Assembly: GCF_002858925.1 (NCBI RefSeq)
Contig: NZ_PJRS01000006.1
Location: forward strand, 16,604-80,603
DNA from: Caulobacter zeae
GTDB lineage: Bacteria; Pseudomonadota; Alphaproteobacteria; Caulobacterales; Caulobacteraceae
Reading direction: 5' to 3'
DNA: 64,000 nucleotides
In this document: positions 8,610 to 20,375 of the stretch, piece by piece
How positions within the stretch are numbered: position 1 is the stretch's first letter
How the letters are laid out: each line of letters starts with the position of its first letter
Position numbers and translations under genes: made by a program
The notes under the pieces: generated by a model
Seen by the model: only the letters and a program-made list of their open reading frames with translations
What the model was told of the DNA's origin: nothing
The model's database searches: none

Positions 8610-10573
8610 CGCGGTCTCTGGGCGCGCAGCCTTTCGAGGCGCGCGGCGACTGGAGGTGAAGCAAGCAGGGCCGAGCTTGGCTGAGGAAGCCGGCGGCGCC
8701 AGTTGGGGTGGGCCTCGACGACGCCTGGGAGGTTGGGCGCCTCGTCCAGGCCCGCCAGGTCCTCGATCGGGATCAGGACGAGCTCGCACGTGGTCTCGGC
8801 GACCAGCTGCAGAGCCAGATCCACGGCGACGTCGGCGGCTTGGGGGACGTCGGCTGCGGGCGGCGGAGCGCGCGTCAGACCCGCATGATCAGCCGTCCGC
8901 CAGAAGGCCTCACGTTCGGCGGCGCGCGCGAGGGTCTCGGCGTCACGATCGCCAGGCGCGCCCAGGCGACGGCGCCAGTCGATATCGCGGCCGCGCCACC
9001 AGCCGGCGACCGGCGCCAGGTCGTGGGTGCTGGTCATCGCCACGGCCCGGCTGTCCCATTCGCCAGGCGGCCTGAACGCGCCCTCCGCATCTCGTTCGAA
9101 AGGCAGCACCCGCATGCCCAGGAGGCCGTGTTCGGCCAGGCGCTTGCGAAAACCGGGGGGCACCACGCCAAGGTCCTCCCCGATCACCACCGCGCCGGCC
9201 CGGTGCGACTCCAGGGTGATCAGGCTAAGGAGGTCCTGAATGGGGTATCGCAGATAGGCGCCCTGGTCGGCGCTGGCGCCATCGGGCACGACCCAGAGCC
9301 GGCCCAGACCCAAGGCGTGGTCGATGCGTACCCCGCCCGCATGGGCAAGGGTCGCACGCAGGGTGGTCAAGAACGGCCCATAGCCGCTTTCGACGAGGGC
9401 GTCGGGCGCAAAGCTGGTGATGCCCCAGGCTTGGCCCGCGGCCTGGAATGCGTCTGGCGGCGCGCCGAGCGTCAAGCCCATCATCAAGTCCTGCGGGCGG
9501 CTCCAGGCGTGCGCGCCGCCAGGATCGAGCCCCACCGCGAGATCGGCGATCAAACCCAGCCCAACACCGGCCGCTTTGGCGGCGGCCTGACTCTGGGCCA
9601 GGCCAAGATCGGCCAGCCACTGGGCGAACAGGAAAAATCCGACCCGATCGCCAAGACCCAGGGCGTCGGCCTCGTGCTCGGCGGTCTTGGGCGTGCGGAA
9701 CGGCGCGGGCCAGGCTCGCCAGTTTCCTGCCCCCAGGGTGGGCGCAAACCGCTCGTCCAGCGCCTCGAACAAGGCGTGCCGCCGCAAGGCCTGGCCGCCC
9801 GCGGCGATGAATTCGTCCAGGCGCGCGTCGCCGGCGAACACATGATAGGCCGCGTTGAGCCGCGCAAGCTTGGCGGCCGCGCTGGCGCTCCAGTCGATCA
9901 GGGGCCCGCCGGCGGCAGCGGGGGGCGGGGCGCCGATGCTGCTGGGATCGCCAAACAGGATGTTAAGGTGATCGCGGCTGGAGGGCGAATAGGGACTGCA
10001 GCGCTCGGGCGCGGCCGGAAAGAGCGCATTGGTCGGGCTGATCGCCAGGGCGTCGGCGCCGGCCGCGCCAGCGGCCTTGGCGAACGCCGCCAGAGATGAA
10101 AAGTCCCCAAAAGCGCCGCTGTCGCGCAAGCCGTAGAGCTGGACGCCAAGGCCCCAGGCGGGACGGCCCAAAAGGTCGTACGGCGTCAGGCATCGCGGGG
10201 GACAGACCGCCAGGGACAGGCGCTGCTCGTCCAGATCCAGCCAATGGTAGCCGGGCGTCTCGATCGTGACGCTGATCTGGCCGTCGCTCGCCGCAAGATC
10301 AAGGGTTTGACCGTCTTCGAGCGTGAGGCGCGCATGGCCCGATGCGCTGGCGAGGCGCAAGGACGCGCCGGCCTGCACGATCATGAGGTCGCCGCGGCCG
10401 CGGCGGCCAAGCTGGGCCAGGGCCTCTTGCGGCGCCTTGGGGTCATGGCCCAGGGCAGCGAGCACCGCCGCGATCGTCTCGCGCCCCACCTGGCGCTCGA
10501 CCCCGTTGAAATCGGTCCAGTCGACCAGAACGCCGACAGCCTGCGCCAGCTCCAGCAACGGCTCGCGGCTCAT
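8606..10573 (-). CDS. malQ: 4-alpha-glucanotransferase MalQ
   Basis: Amylomaltase of GH77: transfers glucan segments between maltodextrins and releases glucose, feeding oligomers of suitable length to TreY/TreZ. The protein is 655 aa. Catalytic motifs are visible in order: GGVRIDHALGLGRLW (nucleophile Asp), GAVVIGEDLGVVPPG (acid/base Glu) and TSTHDLAPVAGWW (stabilising Asp). It overlaps treZ upstream and treY downstream by ATGA, so translation is probably coupled along the operon. The N-terminal 130 or so residues form the extra domain usual in proteobacterial MalQ. Confidence 0.95.
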   Translation of the reverse strand: MSREPLLELAQAVGVLVDWTDFNGVERQVGRETIAAVLAALGHDPKAPQEALAQLGRRGRGDLMIVQAGASLRLASASGHARLTLEDGQTLDLAASDGQISVTIETPGYHWLDLDEQRLSLAVCPPRCLTPYDLLGRPAWGLGVQLYGLRDSGAFGDFSSLAAFAKAAGAAGADALAISPTNALFPAAPERCSPYSPSSRDHLNILFGDPSSIGAPPPAAAGGPLIDWSASAAAKLARLNAAYHVFAGDARLDEFIAAGGQALRRHALFEALDERFAPTLGAGNWRAWPAPFRTPKTAEHEADALGLGDRVGFFLFAQWLADLGLAQSQAAAKAAGVGLGLIADLAVGLDPGGAHAWSRPQDLMMGLTLGAPPDAFQAAGQAWGITSFAPDALVESGYGPFLTTLRATLAHAGGVRIDHALGLGRLWVVPDGASADQGAYLRYPIQDLLSLITLESHRAGAVVIGEDLGVVPPGFRKRLAEHGLLGMRVLPFERDAEGAFRPPGEWDSRAVAMTSTHDLAPVAGWWRGRDIDWRRRLGAPGDRDAETLARAAEREAFWRTADHAGLTRAPPPAADVPQAADVAVDLALQLVAETTCELVLIPIEDLAGLDEAPNLPGVVEAHPNWRRRLPQPSSALLASPPVAARLERLRAQRPR

Positions 10574-12299
10574 GGCGCGGCCTCTAGCCAGGCGACGAAG
10601 CTGGCGGGCGCCAGCAGGCCGCCGCTCGGGGCGGCGCCGACCACGGCCAGCGGCGGGCCTTCCGGCGATGCTGGGAGCACCGCCGGCTCGTCGCCGAGAT
10701 TGACGGCCAGGGTGAAGGTCTTGGTCTCAAGCCGCCAGCTGGCCTGGACGGCCTTGGCGCCGATCGCCTCGGCGCCAAGGCTCATAGCCGTCTCGATGTG
10801 GGGGGCAAGATGCTCGCGCCGCAAGCGCAGGAGGTGGCTGGTAAGAGCGCGCCAAGCAGCCGCGTTGGCGCCAGGCTGGGGCCTTGAGGCCTCAAAGGTT
10901 TCCTTGGCGTTGGGATCTGGGATGGCAGCGCGGGCCTGCGGATCGGCGAAGGCTGGGAACTTGGCGAACTCGCGTCGACGACCCTCGCGCACGGCGTCGG
11001 CTAGGGCGTCGTGAAAGTCAGTGAAGAACAGGAAGGGGCTGGCCGAGCCGTCCTCTTCGCCCATGAACAGCATCGGGATCTGCGGGCAAAGCAGCAGCAG
11101 GCCCATGGCCGCCTGCAGGCGCTCTGGCGAGACCAGCCGCGTCAGTCGCTCGCCCAGGGCGCGGTTGCCGACCTGGTCGTGGTTCTGCAGGAAATTGACG
11201 AAGGCGGTTGGCGGGAGGCACCCGCTGGAAAGGCCGCGCGGTCGGCCGTCATGATTGGGGGAGGGCTGGCCTTGATAGATGAAGCCTTCGGCGAGACAGC
11301 GCGCCAGGCGTTCGGCCGGGCGATCGGCGAAGTCCTGATAGTAGCTGCTGGTCTCGTCGGTGAGCAGGACGTGGACGACGTTGTGGAAGTCGTCATTCCA
11401 TTGGGCGTCGAAGCCGGCCGTCAGCCGCGCGGCGTCGTTGGCTTCGTTCTCGAGCACCAGATGGATCGGTCGCTCGACGATGCGCGAGCGGATCTCGGCC
11501 GCCATGGCGTCGAGAAAGGCGTTGTCGCCGATGGCGTGGACCGCGTCGAACCTCAGGCCGTCGAGCTTGTAAGTCTCGAGCCAATAGAGCGCATTGTCGA
11601 TGAAGTAGCGCGCCACCGCGGGTGTTCCGAAGGCGATGGCGGGACCCCAGGGCGTCTTGCGATCTTGGTCGAAGAAGGCTCCGGCATAGAGCGGCAGGTA
11701 ATTCCCGTCCGGGCCGAAGTGGTTGTAGACCACATCCAGCAGCACCATCATTCCAAGGCCGTGGGCGGTGTCGACCAGGGCCTTGAGCTGTTCCGGAGAC
11801 CCATAGGCTGGCGCCAGGGCGTAAGGCAGGACGCCGTCATAGCCCCAGTTGCGTGCTCCGGAGAACGCGTTGACCGGCATCAGCTGCAGGGCCGTCACGC
11901 CCAGCCGCGCCAGATCCGGCAGACGGTCGGCCAGCCCTTCGAAGCCGCCCATGACCCCGCAATGGACCTCATAGAGCACCGCATCGGACCACGGACGACC
12001 TGGCCAGTCGGCGTGGCGCCACTGATAGGCGCCATGATCCACCAGAAGGCTCCAGCCATGGACGTCGCTGTCGAGGGCCTGGCCCGCAGGGTCGGGAACC
12101 GCGAGCGCTTCATCGAGGCGAAAGCGGTAGCGAGACCCCGGCGAGGCTTTGGTCTCGAGGCCAAACCATCCCTCGCCGAGCGCGTCCATCGCCTGCGCCG
12201 GCGCTCCGTCCAGCTCGAGGCCGACGCTTTCTCGGCCAGGCGCCCAAAGGGAAAACCGCGCCCGGCCCGGCGCCGTCCAGGTTGGACCGGCCCGCGCGA

Positions 12300-12303
<4 letters not shown>
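10570..12303 (-). CDS. treZ: Malto-oligosyltrehalose trehalohydrolase TreZ
   Basis: GH13 enzyme that releases trehalose from the maltooligosyl-trehalose made by TreY. The 577-aa length is typical. An N-terminal beta-sandwich (FSLWAPGRESVGLELDG) precedes the catalytic barrel with DVVYNHFGPDGNYL, KLDGLRFDAVHAI (nucleophile), LVLENEANDA (acid Glu) and FLQNHDQVGNRALG. The ATG overlaps the glgX stop (ATGA) and its own stop overlaps malQ. Together with treY it gives a complete glycogen-to-trehalose branch, a stress-protectant route consistent with the stress genes further along the window. Confidence 0.95.
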
Positions 12304-14398
<2,095 letters not shown>

Positions 14399-14402
<4 letters not shown>

Positions 14403-16543
14403 GCGCTAGGTCCTTCGTAACGGAGATAGACAGCCGCCAGCGGCGGCAGGGTCAGGTCCAAGGCCGGGCCATCGGGATGGGGAAGAGCGCTGGCCGCGCC
14501 TTGGTTGCCAAGGTCGCCGCCGCCGTAGACGGCCGCATCGGTGTTGAGGATCTCGGCCCAGCGACCTGCCAGCGGAACGCGCACGTGCCGCCTCATCTGC
14601 GGCTCGGGCGTCATGTTGACGGCCACGATCACGGGCGCCCCGCCATGGAAGGAGCGGCGCTCGAAGACGAAGACGCCGTCGCGATCATGGTTCTCGGCGA
14701 TCCAGCCAAACCCGCGCGCGTCGGCGTCGGTGTGGTGCAGAGCGCCTTCCTGGCGATAAACACGATTGAGATCGCCGACCAGGCGCTGCAGCCCGGCGTG
14801 CTCACGCGTTTCGAGCAGGCCCCAATCGAGCTCGCCGTCGTGGTCCCATTCGCGCCACTGGCCGATCTCGCCGCCCATGAACAGCAGCTTCTTGCCAGGA
14901 TGGGCCCACATCAGCGCCAGGAGCGCGCGCAGGTTGGCGAACTGGCGCCAGCGGTCGCCGGGCATCTTCGACAGGAGCGAACCCTTGCCGTGGACGACCT
15001 CGTCGTGGCTGAGCGGCAGGACGAAGCGCTCTGTGAAGGCGTAGGTCAGGCCAAAGGCCAGGTCCCCGCCGTGCCAGCCGCGGTGAACTGGGTCACGGTG
15101 CATGTAGCGCAGGGTGTCGTTCATCCACCCCATGTTCCATTTGTAAGAAAAGCCAAGACCGCCCTGATCGACAGGCGTGGTCACGCCCGGCCAGGCGGTC
15201 GACTCCTCGGCGATGGTGACGGCGCTTGGGAAGTGCTTTGCGACCGCGGCGTTGAGCCGGCGCAGGAAGGCGATGGATTCGAGGTTCTCGCGTCCGCCAT
15301 GAATGTTGGGCGTCCATTCGCCGGCCTTGCGGCTGTAGTCGCGGTAGAGCATCGAGGCCACCGCATCGACGCGCAGGCCGTCGATGTGGAAGCGATCGAG
15401 CCAATAGAGGGCCGAGGCCACCAGGAAGCTGGCGACTTCGTCTCGGCCCAGGTTGTAGATCAGGGTGTTCCAATCTGGATGGAAGCCCTCGCGCGGATCG
15501 GCATGCTCGTAGAGGGCCGTGCCGTCGAAGCGCTCGAGCCCGTGGGGGTCGCTGGGAAAATGGGCCGGGACCCAGTCGAGAATGACGCCCAGACCCGCCT
15601 GATGGCAGCGATCGACGAAGCGTGCGAGCGCCTCGGGCGCGCCATAGCGTGCAGAAGGCGCAAACTGGCCGAGCGGCTGGTAGCCCCAGGAGCCGCCGAA
15701 CGGGTGCTCCATGATCGGCATCAACTGAACATGGGTGAAGTCCAGGCCGGTAACGTAGGGGATAAGATGGTCGGCCAGGGCGTCCCAGTCGTGACAGGCC
15801 TCGCCGTCCCAGGGCCGTCGCCAGGACCCGGCGTGGACTTCGTAGATCGACATCGCCGCGCCAGCGTGGTGGCGCTCAGCGCGGCCGGTCATCCAGTCGT
15901 CATCTTGCCAGGCATGGTCGAGCAGGGGCGCGACGATCGAAGCGGTGGCTGGCGGGGTCTCGCTGGCTCTGGCGAACGGGTCGGCCTTACGCCGCACGAC
16001 CCCATCGGCGCCTTCGACATCGAACTTGTAGCGCGCGCCAGCCGAGAGGCGCGGGATGAAAATTTCCCAGACGCCGGCCTCATGACGCAAGCGCATCGGA
16101 TGGCGTCGCCCGTCCCAGCTATTGAAGTCGCCAACCAGGCTTACCCGCCGGGCGTTGGGCGCCCAGACGCTGAACGCCACGCCGTCGACGCCTTCAAGCG
16201 CGCGAGGGACGGCGCCGAGCCGGTCGGCCATGCCCATGGCTTCGCCCCGTGCGATCGCGGTAAGGTCGGCCTCTGAAAGCACTGGACCAAAGCCGTAGAC
16301 GTCCTCGGTTTCCCAGGCGCCATCCGGCCAGAGCACGCGAAGGGCGTAGCTGGCGGTCTGCTTGACCTCGCCGATGAAGAGGCCCGGCGTCGCCTCCTGA
16401 AGACGGCCAAGGCGCCGGCCGCTTTTGCGCGAGATGACTTCGACACCCGCTGCGCCGGGCTGAAAGGTGCGCACGACACCCCCGTGGCGTCCAAGGTAGC
16501 CGAACGGATCGGACGCCCACGACACCGCACTCTCCGACCCCAC
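14399..16543 (-). CDS. glgB: 1,4-alpha-glucan branching enzyme GlgB
   Basis: Creates the alpha-1,6 branches of glycogen. The 714-aa protein has the N1 domain, CBM48 (VSLVGDFNSWDGRRHPM) and the GH13 barrel with FHIDGLRVDAVASMLY (nucleophile Asp), TIAEESTAWPGVT (acid Glu) and PLSHDEVVHGKGS. It is the first gene of the leftward operon. The GTG at 16543 has GGAGA about 6 nt upstream; a GTG at 16525 preceded by GGAGAG is an alternative that would shorten the protein by six residues. It diverges from glgA, so the shared 206-bp region probably holds both promoters. No glgC or glgP lies in this window. Confidence 0.95.
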
Positions 16544-16572
16544 CCGCCATCTCCAAATTGCTGCGAGTGCAC

Positions 16573-16597
16573 AACGATCAGGCGATCAATCTGTGCC
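16573..16597 (-). promoter_or_regulatory. Weak EcfG-like promoter match upstream of glgB
   Basis: Read on the minus strand: GGCAC, 16 nt, CGTT, ending 30 nt before the glgB start. One mismatch from the GGAAC -35 consensus; treat as tentative. Confidence 0.25.
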
Positions 16598-16617
16598 GGG
16601 AGAGATCAAAAAATATT

Positions 16618-16651
16618 CCCGGAACCCTTGGTCCCGCCCGTTGTTTCCGGG
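16618..16651. repeat. Inverted repeat CCCGGAA-N20-TTCCGGG in the glgB-glgA intergenic region
   Basis: Perfect 7-bp arms, centres about two helical turns apart, placed between the divergent glg genes. The position suits an operator or a long-loop hairpin in the glgA leader. No known regulator site is recognised. Confidence 0.4.
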
Positions 16652-16672
16652 ACATCTCATGGAGTAGCGGCG

Positions 16673-16753
16673 ATGGCGTTCGGGGCGTGGCAAGGCTTAT
16701 TGTGCAGTTGCGAAGAGGCGCCTCAGGTTCCTGAAACCGGCGCCAGCCGATGA
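16673..16753 (+). CDS. 26-codon leader ORF coupled to glgA
   Basis: The ATG at 16673 has a GGAG site 8 nt upstream and opens a 26-aa frame starting MAFGAWQGLLCSCEE. Its TGA overlaps the glgA ATG (ATGA). The glgA start itself has no visible ribosome site, so re-initiation from this leader is a plausible way to translate glgA. The peptide shows no similarity I recognise and may act only in cis. Confidence is limited by its size. Confidence 0.45.
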   Translation: MAFGAWQGLLCSCEEAPQVPETGASR

Positions 16754-18414
16754 GTGCTCCAAGCATTCTGTCGGTCGCTGCGGAAATCTTTCCGCTGATC
16801 AAGACTGGCGGGCTGGCCGACGTCGTCGGGGCGCTGCCGCTGGCTCTGGCCCGGGAGGGCGTCAAGGTCGTCACCCTGATCCCCGGCTATCCGGCCGTGA
16901 GAGCCGCGATGGAAACGCCCAGCGTCGTCCATCGCTTCGCCAGCCTCATGGGCGGCCCGGCGCGTTTGCTGCGCGCAAGGGCCGGCGCCCTGGACCTGCT
17001 GGTCATCGACGCGCCCCACCTCTACGACCGGCCTGGCAATCCCTATCTGCAGGCGCCGGGCGTCGAATGGCCTGACAACGGCCTTCGCTTCGCCGCCCTG
17101 GCTAAGGTCGCCGCCGAAATTGGCCTGGGTCTCCTGGCCGACTACCGGCCCGACGTCATCCAGGCCCACGACTGGCATGCCGGCCTGACCCCGGCCTATC
17201 TTCACTACGCCCAGAAGGAGCGCCGGCTTCGCGCGCCGCCGGTGGTCCTGTCGATCCACAATCTGGCCTTTCAGGGACTGTTCCCAGCAAGCCTGCGGCC
17301 CAAGCTTGGGCTGCCGGCCGAGGCCATGGCCATCGACGGGGTCGAGTACTGGGGCGACATCGGCTTTCTCAAGGCAGGCATCCAGTTCGCCGACCAGGTC
17401 ACCACTGTCTCCCCAAGCTATGCGGCGGAAATCACCACCGAGGAGGGCGGCATGGGCCTGGGCGGGCTCTTGAAGGCCCGCGCCAAGTCGCTGATCGGCA
17501 TCCTCAATGGGATCGACGCCGAGGTCTGGAATCCCGAGACAGATAGCGACATCAGCGCCCGCTACAGCGCCCAGACGCTCGAACGCCGGGCCATCAACAA
17601 GCTGGCCCTTCAAGCCAAGTTTGGCCTGCGCCCGGACGCCGAAGCCCCGCTTTTTGGCATCCTCAGCCGCCTGACCGACCAGAAGGGCGTCGACCTGCTG
17701 CTGGGCGCGCTGCCGGTGCTGTTCGCCGAGGGCGCCCAGCTGATCGTCTGCGGCCAGGGCGAGCCGCGATATGAGGCCGCGTTCGCGCAGGCCGCCGAGC
17801 GCTATCCCGGCGCCATGGGTCGGTTCCTGGGCTACAGAGAAGATCTCGCTCACCTCATTCAGGCCGGCGCCGACGCGATCCTGGCGCCGTCGCGTTTCGA
17901 GCCCTGCGGCCTTACTCAGCTTTGCGCCATGCGATATGGCGCCATCCCTGTCGTCTCGCGTACAGGCGGGCTGTCAGACACTATTATCGACGCCAACACG
18001 GCCGGCATCGCCCGGTCGGCCGCCACCGGCGTGCAGTTCGCGCCGGCCACCCAGGACATGCTCGAAGACGCCATCCGCCGGACCTGCGCCCTTTATCGCG
18101 ATCCGACCAGCTGGCGGCGCGTCCAGCTCAACGCCATGGCGTCCGATAGTTCATGGCGCGTGTCCGCGGCCGAATACGCCGCGCTTTTTGCGCGATTGGC
18201 GGCCCGGCCGGTCCGCGCCCCCGCCAATGATGTAACGACCCCGGGCGTTGCGCCGGTCGCGCCGGCGAGCCCTGGCGAGCCGCGCAGCTTCGCCGCCTAC
18301 GACGCGGGAGAGGCCGGCTCCCCCGGTCCAGCGCCCCGGCGCGCCCCATCCCGCCGCATCTCGCCCAGCACCAAGGCGGCGACCCCTGGCCTTCGTCGGA
18401 TTGAAGAGCGATGA
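16750..18414 (+). CDS. glgA: Glycogen synthase GlgA
   Basis: GT5 ADP-glucose-dependent glycogen synthase that elongates the alpha-1,4 glucan chain. The protein is 554 aa. The N-terminal substrate loop KTGGLADVVGALP, the mid-protein LSIHNLAFQGLFP and the C-terminal EPCGLTQLCAMRYG...RTGGLSDT nucleotide-binding motifs are all present. The last 60 or so residues (after about residue 490) are a Pro/Ala/Arg-rich tail beyond the usual end of GlgA, probably disordered. It starts at an ATG overlapping a 26-codon leader ORF, and its stop overlaps the next small gene (ATGA). It is divergent from the glgB operon. Confidence 0.96.
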   Translation: MSAPSILSVAAEIFPLIKTGGLADVVGALPLALAREGVKVVTLIPGYPAVRAAMETPSVVHRFASLMGGPARLLRARAGALDLLVIDAPHLYDRPGNPYLQAPGVEWPDNGLRFAALAKVAAEIGLGLLADYRPDVIQAHDWHAGLTPAYLHYAQKERRLRAPPVVLSIHNLAFQGLFPASLRPKLGLPAEAMAIDGVEYWGDIGFLKAGIQFADQVTTVSPSYAAEITTEEGGMGLGGLLKARAKSLIGILNGIDAEVWNPETDSDISARYSAQTLERRAINKLALQAKFGLRPDAEAPLFGILSRLTDQKGVDLLLGALPVLFAEGAQLIVCGQGEPRYEAAFAQAAERYPGAMGRFLGYREDLAHLIQAGADAILAPSRFEPCGLTQLCAMRYGAIPVVSRTGGLSDTIIDANTAGIARSAATGVQFAPATQDMLEDAIRRTCALYRDPTSWRRVQLNAMASDSSWRVSAAEYAALFARLAARPVRAPANDVTTPGVAPVAPASPGEPRSFAAYDAGEAGSPGPAPRRAPSRRISPSTKAATPGLRRIEER

Positions 18415-18647
18415 TCGTCGCCGAACTGATCAAGCTGCTGCAGGCGTGCCATCCCCAGGCCGTGGTGCTGATCCCGGCGGATCCGTCCATGGGCCAGGCG
18501 TGCGAAAAGCTAGCCGACGTCGCCAGGATCGACGCCAGCCAATTTCCCGACGGGCCAGCGGCGCAAGGCGGCGTGGTTCGGCTTTCGAGCTTTCCCGTCG
18601 ATCTGCTGATCAGCGGCCTGGACCTCGCCGAGCAGGCTGGCGGCTAG
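18411..18647 (+). CDS. Small hypothetical protein coupled to glgA
   Basis: A 78-aa protein of unknown family (MIVAELIKLLQACHPQAVVL...). Its ATG overlaps the glgA stop as ATGA, which supports it being a real, translationally coupled gene. The sequence looks soluble, alpha/beta, with no catalytic motif, cysteine cluster or signal. It converges with the Crp/Fnr gene on the opposite strand 29 nt further on. A role in glycogen metabolism is only suggested by position. Confidence 0.7.
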   Translation: MIVAELIKLLQACHPQAVVLIPADPSMGQACEKLADVARIDASQFPDGPAAQGGVVRLSSFPVDLLISGLDLAEQAGG

Positions 18648-18676
18648 CGGGCGCGCCTGTGCGGCTCCAGTCCCGG

Positions 18677-19435
18677 TCAGGCGAAATTGATCCACTCCGG
18701 CTCACGTACAAGCGCGTGCTGAGGCAAGCCGGTCATCGACCGAAGCCGCCGAAGGTCCAGAAGGTTGATCGTTCGGGTCCCGCGCTGGATCAGGCCTGCG
18801 CGCTCCATCGCGCCGAACTTTCGGCTGACATGGACGGGGCTGAGGCCCACCAGGTCGCCCACCTGCCCCTGCGTCAGTGGGAGCGGCATGGTTTCTTGCT
18901 CGGTCAACCCAAGCGCGCTCAAGCGGTCGAAAAGCTCGACCAGCATGCCGGCGATGCGAACCGATCCGTCGGTCTGCCCCATCAGGGCCAGGGCCTCCAT
19001 CAGTGTAACGCGCTCGCGCTGGGCGCCCAGAAAATGCGCCGCCGCAATGCGCGGGAAGCGCGCCAGCATACCCATCAGGTCGCCGCGCGACACCGGTCTC
19101 ACGATGATCGGGGTGATCGCTGTCAGGCACTCGGCCGTCCGCGTCACGCAAAGGCTTGGCGCGCCCAGGACATCTCGCGGCAGGTGAATCTTGACGGTCT
19201 GCTGGCGGCCGGACGCTACGGTGATGGACGACGCCACCCAACCGTCCACGAGTAAGAAGAGGTGGGTCGGCTCGGCTCCGTCGCGCTTGAGCACATGGTC
19301 GCGCGGGAGGTGCTGCGCAGGGCCCAAGACGGCCGCCAGCGCCGCGCGTTCGGCGCTGTTAAGATCGAAGACTTCGTCAAGGTATCCCCTCGGCGCCCCG
19401 GGCGCGCCGGCCTGCGCCGCTGCTTGCTCATCCAT
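18677..19435 (-). CDS. Crp/Fnr family transcriptional regulator
   Basis: A 252-aa regulator with an N-terminal cyclic-nucleotide-binding-type beta-barrel (HLFLLVDGWVASSI...) and a C-terminal winged helix with the recognition region LTQGQVGDLVGLSPVHVSRKF. The four cysteines of FNR are absent, and the cAMP-binding Arg/Ser signature of true CRP is not evident, so the signal is unknown. Two further relatives lie at 41.3 and 42.4 kb. A CTAGGTTAT-type palindrome sits about 40 nt upstream of the ATG and recurs at the other pair, suggesting auto- or cross-regulation. It is convergent with the 78-aa gene behind glgA. Confidence 0.9.
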   Translation of the reverse strand: MDEQAAAQAGAPGAPRGYLDEVFDLNSAERAALAAVLGPAQHLPRDHVLKRDGAEPTHLFLLVDGWVASSITVASGRQQTVKIHLPRDVLGAPSLCVTRTAECLTAITPIIVRPVSRGDLMGMLARFPRIAAAHFLGAQRERVTLMEALALMGQTDGSVRIAGMLVELFDRLSALGLTEQETMPLPLTQGQVGDLVGLSPVHVSRKFGAMERAGLIQRGTRTINLLDLRRLRSMTGLPQHALVREPEWINFA

Positions 19436-19885
19436 GGGTCCCCGATCGCCAAGAACCCAAGCTCGCGCATTATCCTAGGTTATGGTTTGCGACGATCGAA
19501 CAGCCAGGCCGCCAGCGATCGGGGGCGCGGGTCTCATCTTTCCAAGGCGGCCGACCAGGCGCCGGAAATTGCCAGAGCGCAAGCAAAGCCTGTCGGGGGG
19601 CCGCCGGCCCAAAGGCGGACGGGCGCCTATCGAGGATGTCCAAGGTGGACGCGGACCGACCGACCCCCCCCAAATCTTGCCGCGGTTGCGCTGTCGGACC
19701 CGTGGAATCCTGGCGCTCCGATCGCCAAGCGCAGCGAAAAAAGGGCGCTGCGATGCGGTGGCGCCTGACGACCGGGTTGAGCCGCATGTCGCTCTCAGTT
19801 TTGTCGATTTTAGCGTGTGGTTCGGCGCCGCCAAAATTCGAGGTCGGCGGCTGAAACCGATCGCGGCGCTGCGCGATCCTATCAA
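19436..19885. other. Stretch without a supported gene
   Basis: About 450 bp between the Crp/Fnr start and a tiny possible gene. Apart from the palindrome at 19470-19483 I see no protein-like frame and no strong hairpin. Confidence 0.4.
19470..19483. promoter_or_regulatory. CTAGGTTAT-type palindrome upstream of Crp/Fnr gene
   Basis: TTATCCTAGGTTAT, centred on the palindrome CCTAGG, 35-48 nt upstream of the start of the leftward Crp/Fnr gene. The core CTAGGT[T/C]AT recurs at 42353-42363 and 50713-50724. It is a candidate operator; the binding protein is unknown. Confidence 0.45.
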
Positions 19886-20023
19886 ATGATCATTATCGTC
19901 GCGCGTTCGAGAGCAGGTTTCGGCGTCCTGGTGGGGAGCGACCTGGTTGAGGAATTCGATCAGGTCGACATGGCGAGAGCCTGCGCGACAAGGCTTTGCG
20001 AGGAGGCCCTCGCGCGGGGGTGA
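19886..20023 (+). CDS. Possible 45-aa protein
   Basis: A short frame, MIIIVARSRAGFGVLVGSDL onward, with a balanced amino-acid composition (hydrophobic strand, acidic middle, helical end) unlike the Arg/Pro-rich shadow frames around it. It loosely recalls the small DUF2188-like fold also present at 43.5 kb. There is no clear ribosome site before the ATG and no partner gene. It could be a real orphan or chance. Confidence 0.35.
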   Translation: MIIIVARSRAGFGVLVGSDLVEEFDQVDMARACATRLCEEALARG

Positions 20024-20375
20024 AAGCTTCAGCTGGGTTGATGTCAGCCAGGCGTCCGCGCCGCTGGCGATTGGTCGGGGGCCTTAAGGCCGCGGGCGCA
20101 CGACCGCGGACATGCAGCGCCTTCTCATCGGCCTCGCTGGCGATCCTGACTTGGCGATCCAGGCCGCTTTGCGTCGGGCAGGGCGTCGCCCAGACTGCCA
20201 GGCGCGGCCCGCGCCCCTTCGACGGCGTGCAAGCGGGACATGCGTATGCACCCTCCGTGGCGGGGGCGGGGGCATGGCGCCACGGAAGGTTGGCCAACGG
20301 CAGGCCAAGCGCGCGAGCAGGGCGCTTGAGGTGGCCAGGTCTCGACGCTCTTCCCCGTAGGGATCAGCCGTGGCC
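20024..20375. other. Stretch without a supported gene
   Basis: About 350 bp between the possible 45-aa gene and the PNPOx-type gene. It contains a perfect 12-bp palindrome GGCCTTAAGGCC at 20080-20091 and otherwise nothing recognised. Confidence 0.4.

Noticed and set aside
16621..16642. GGAAC followed by CGTT upstream of glgA
   Set aside because: The spacing is only 13 nt, too short for an EcfG promoter.
19482..19889. 135-codon rightward frame upstream of the possible 45-aa gene
   Set aside because: Arg/Pro-rich, no ribosome site, no domain, overlaps a palindrome and regulatory region; not protein-like.
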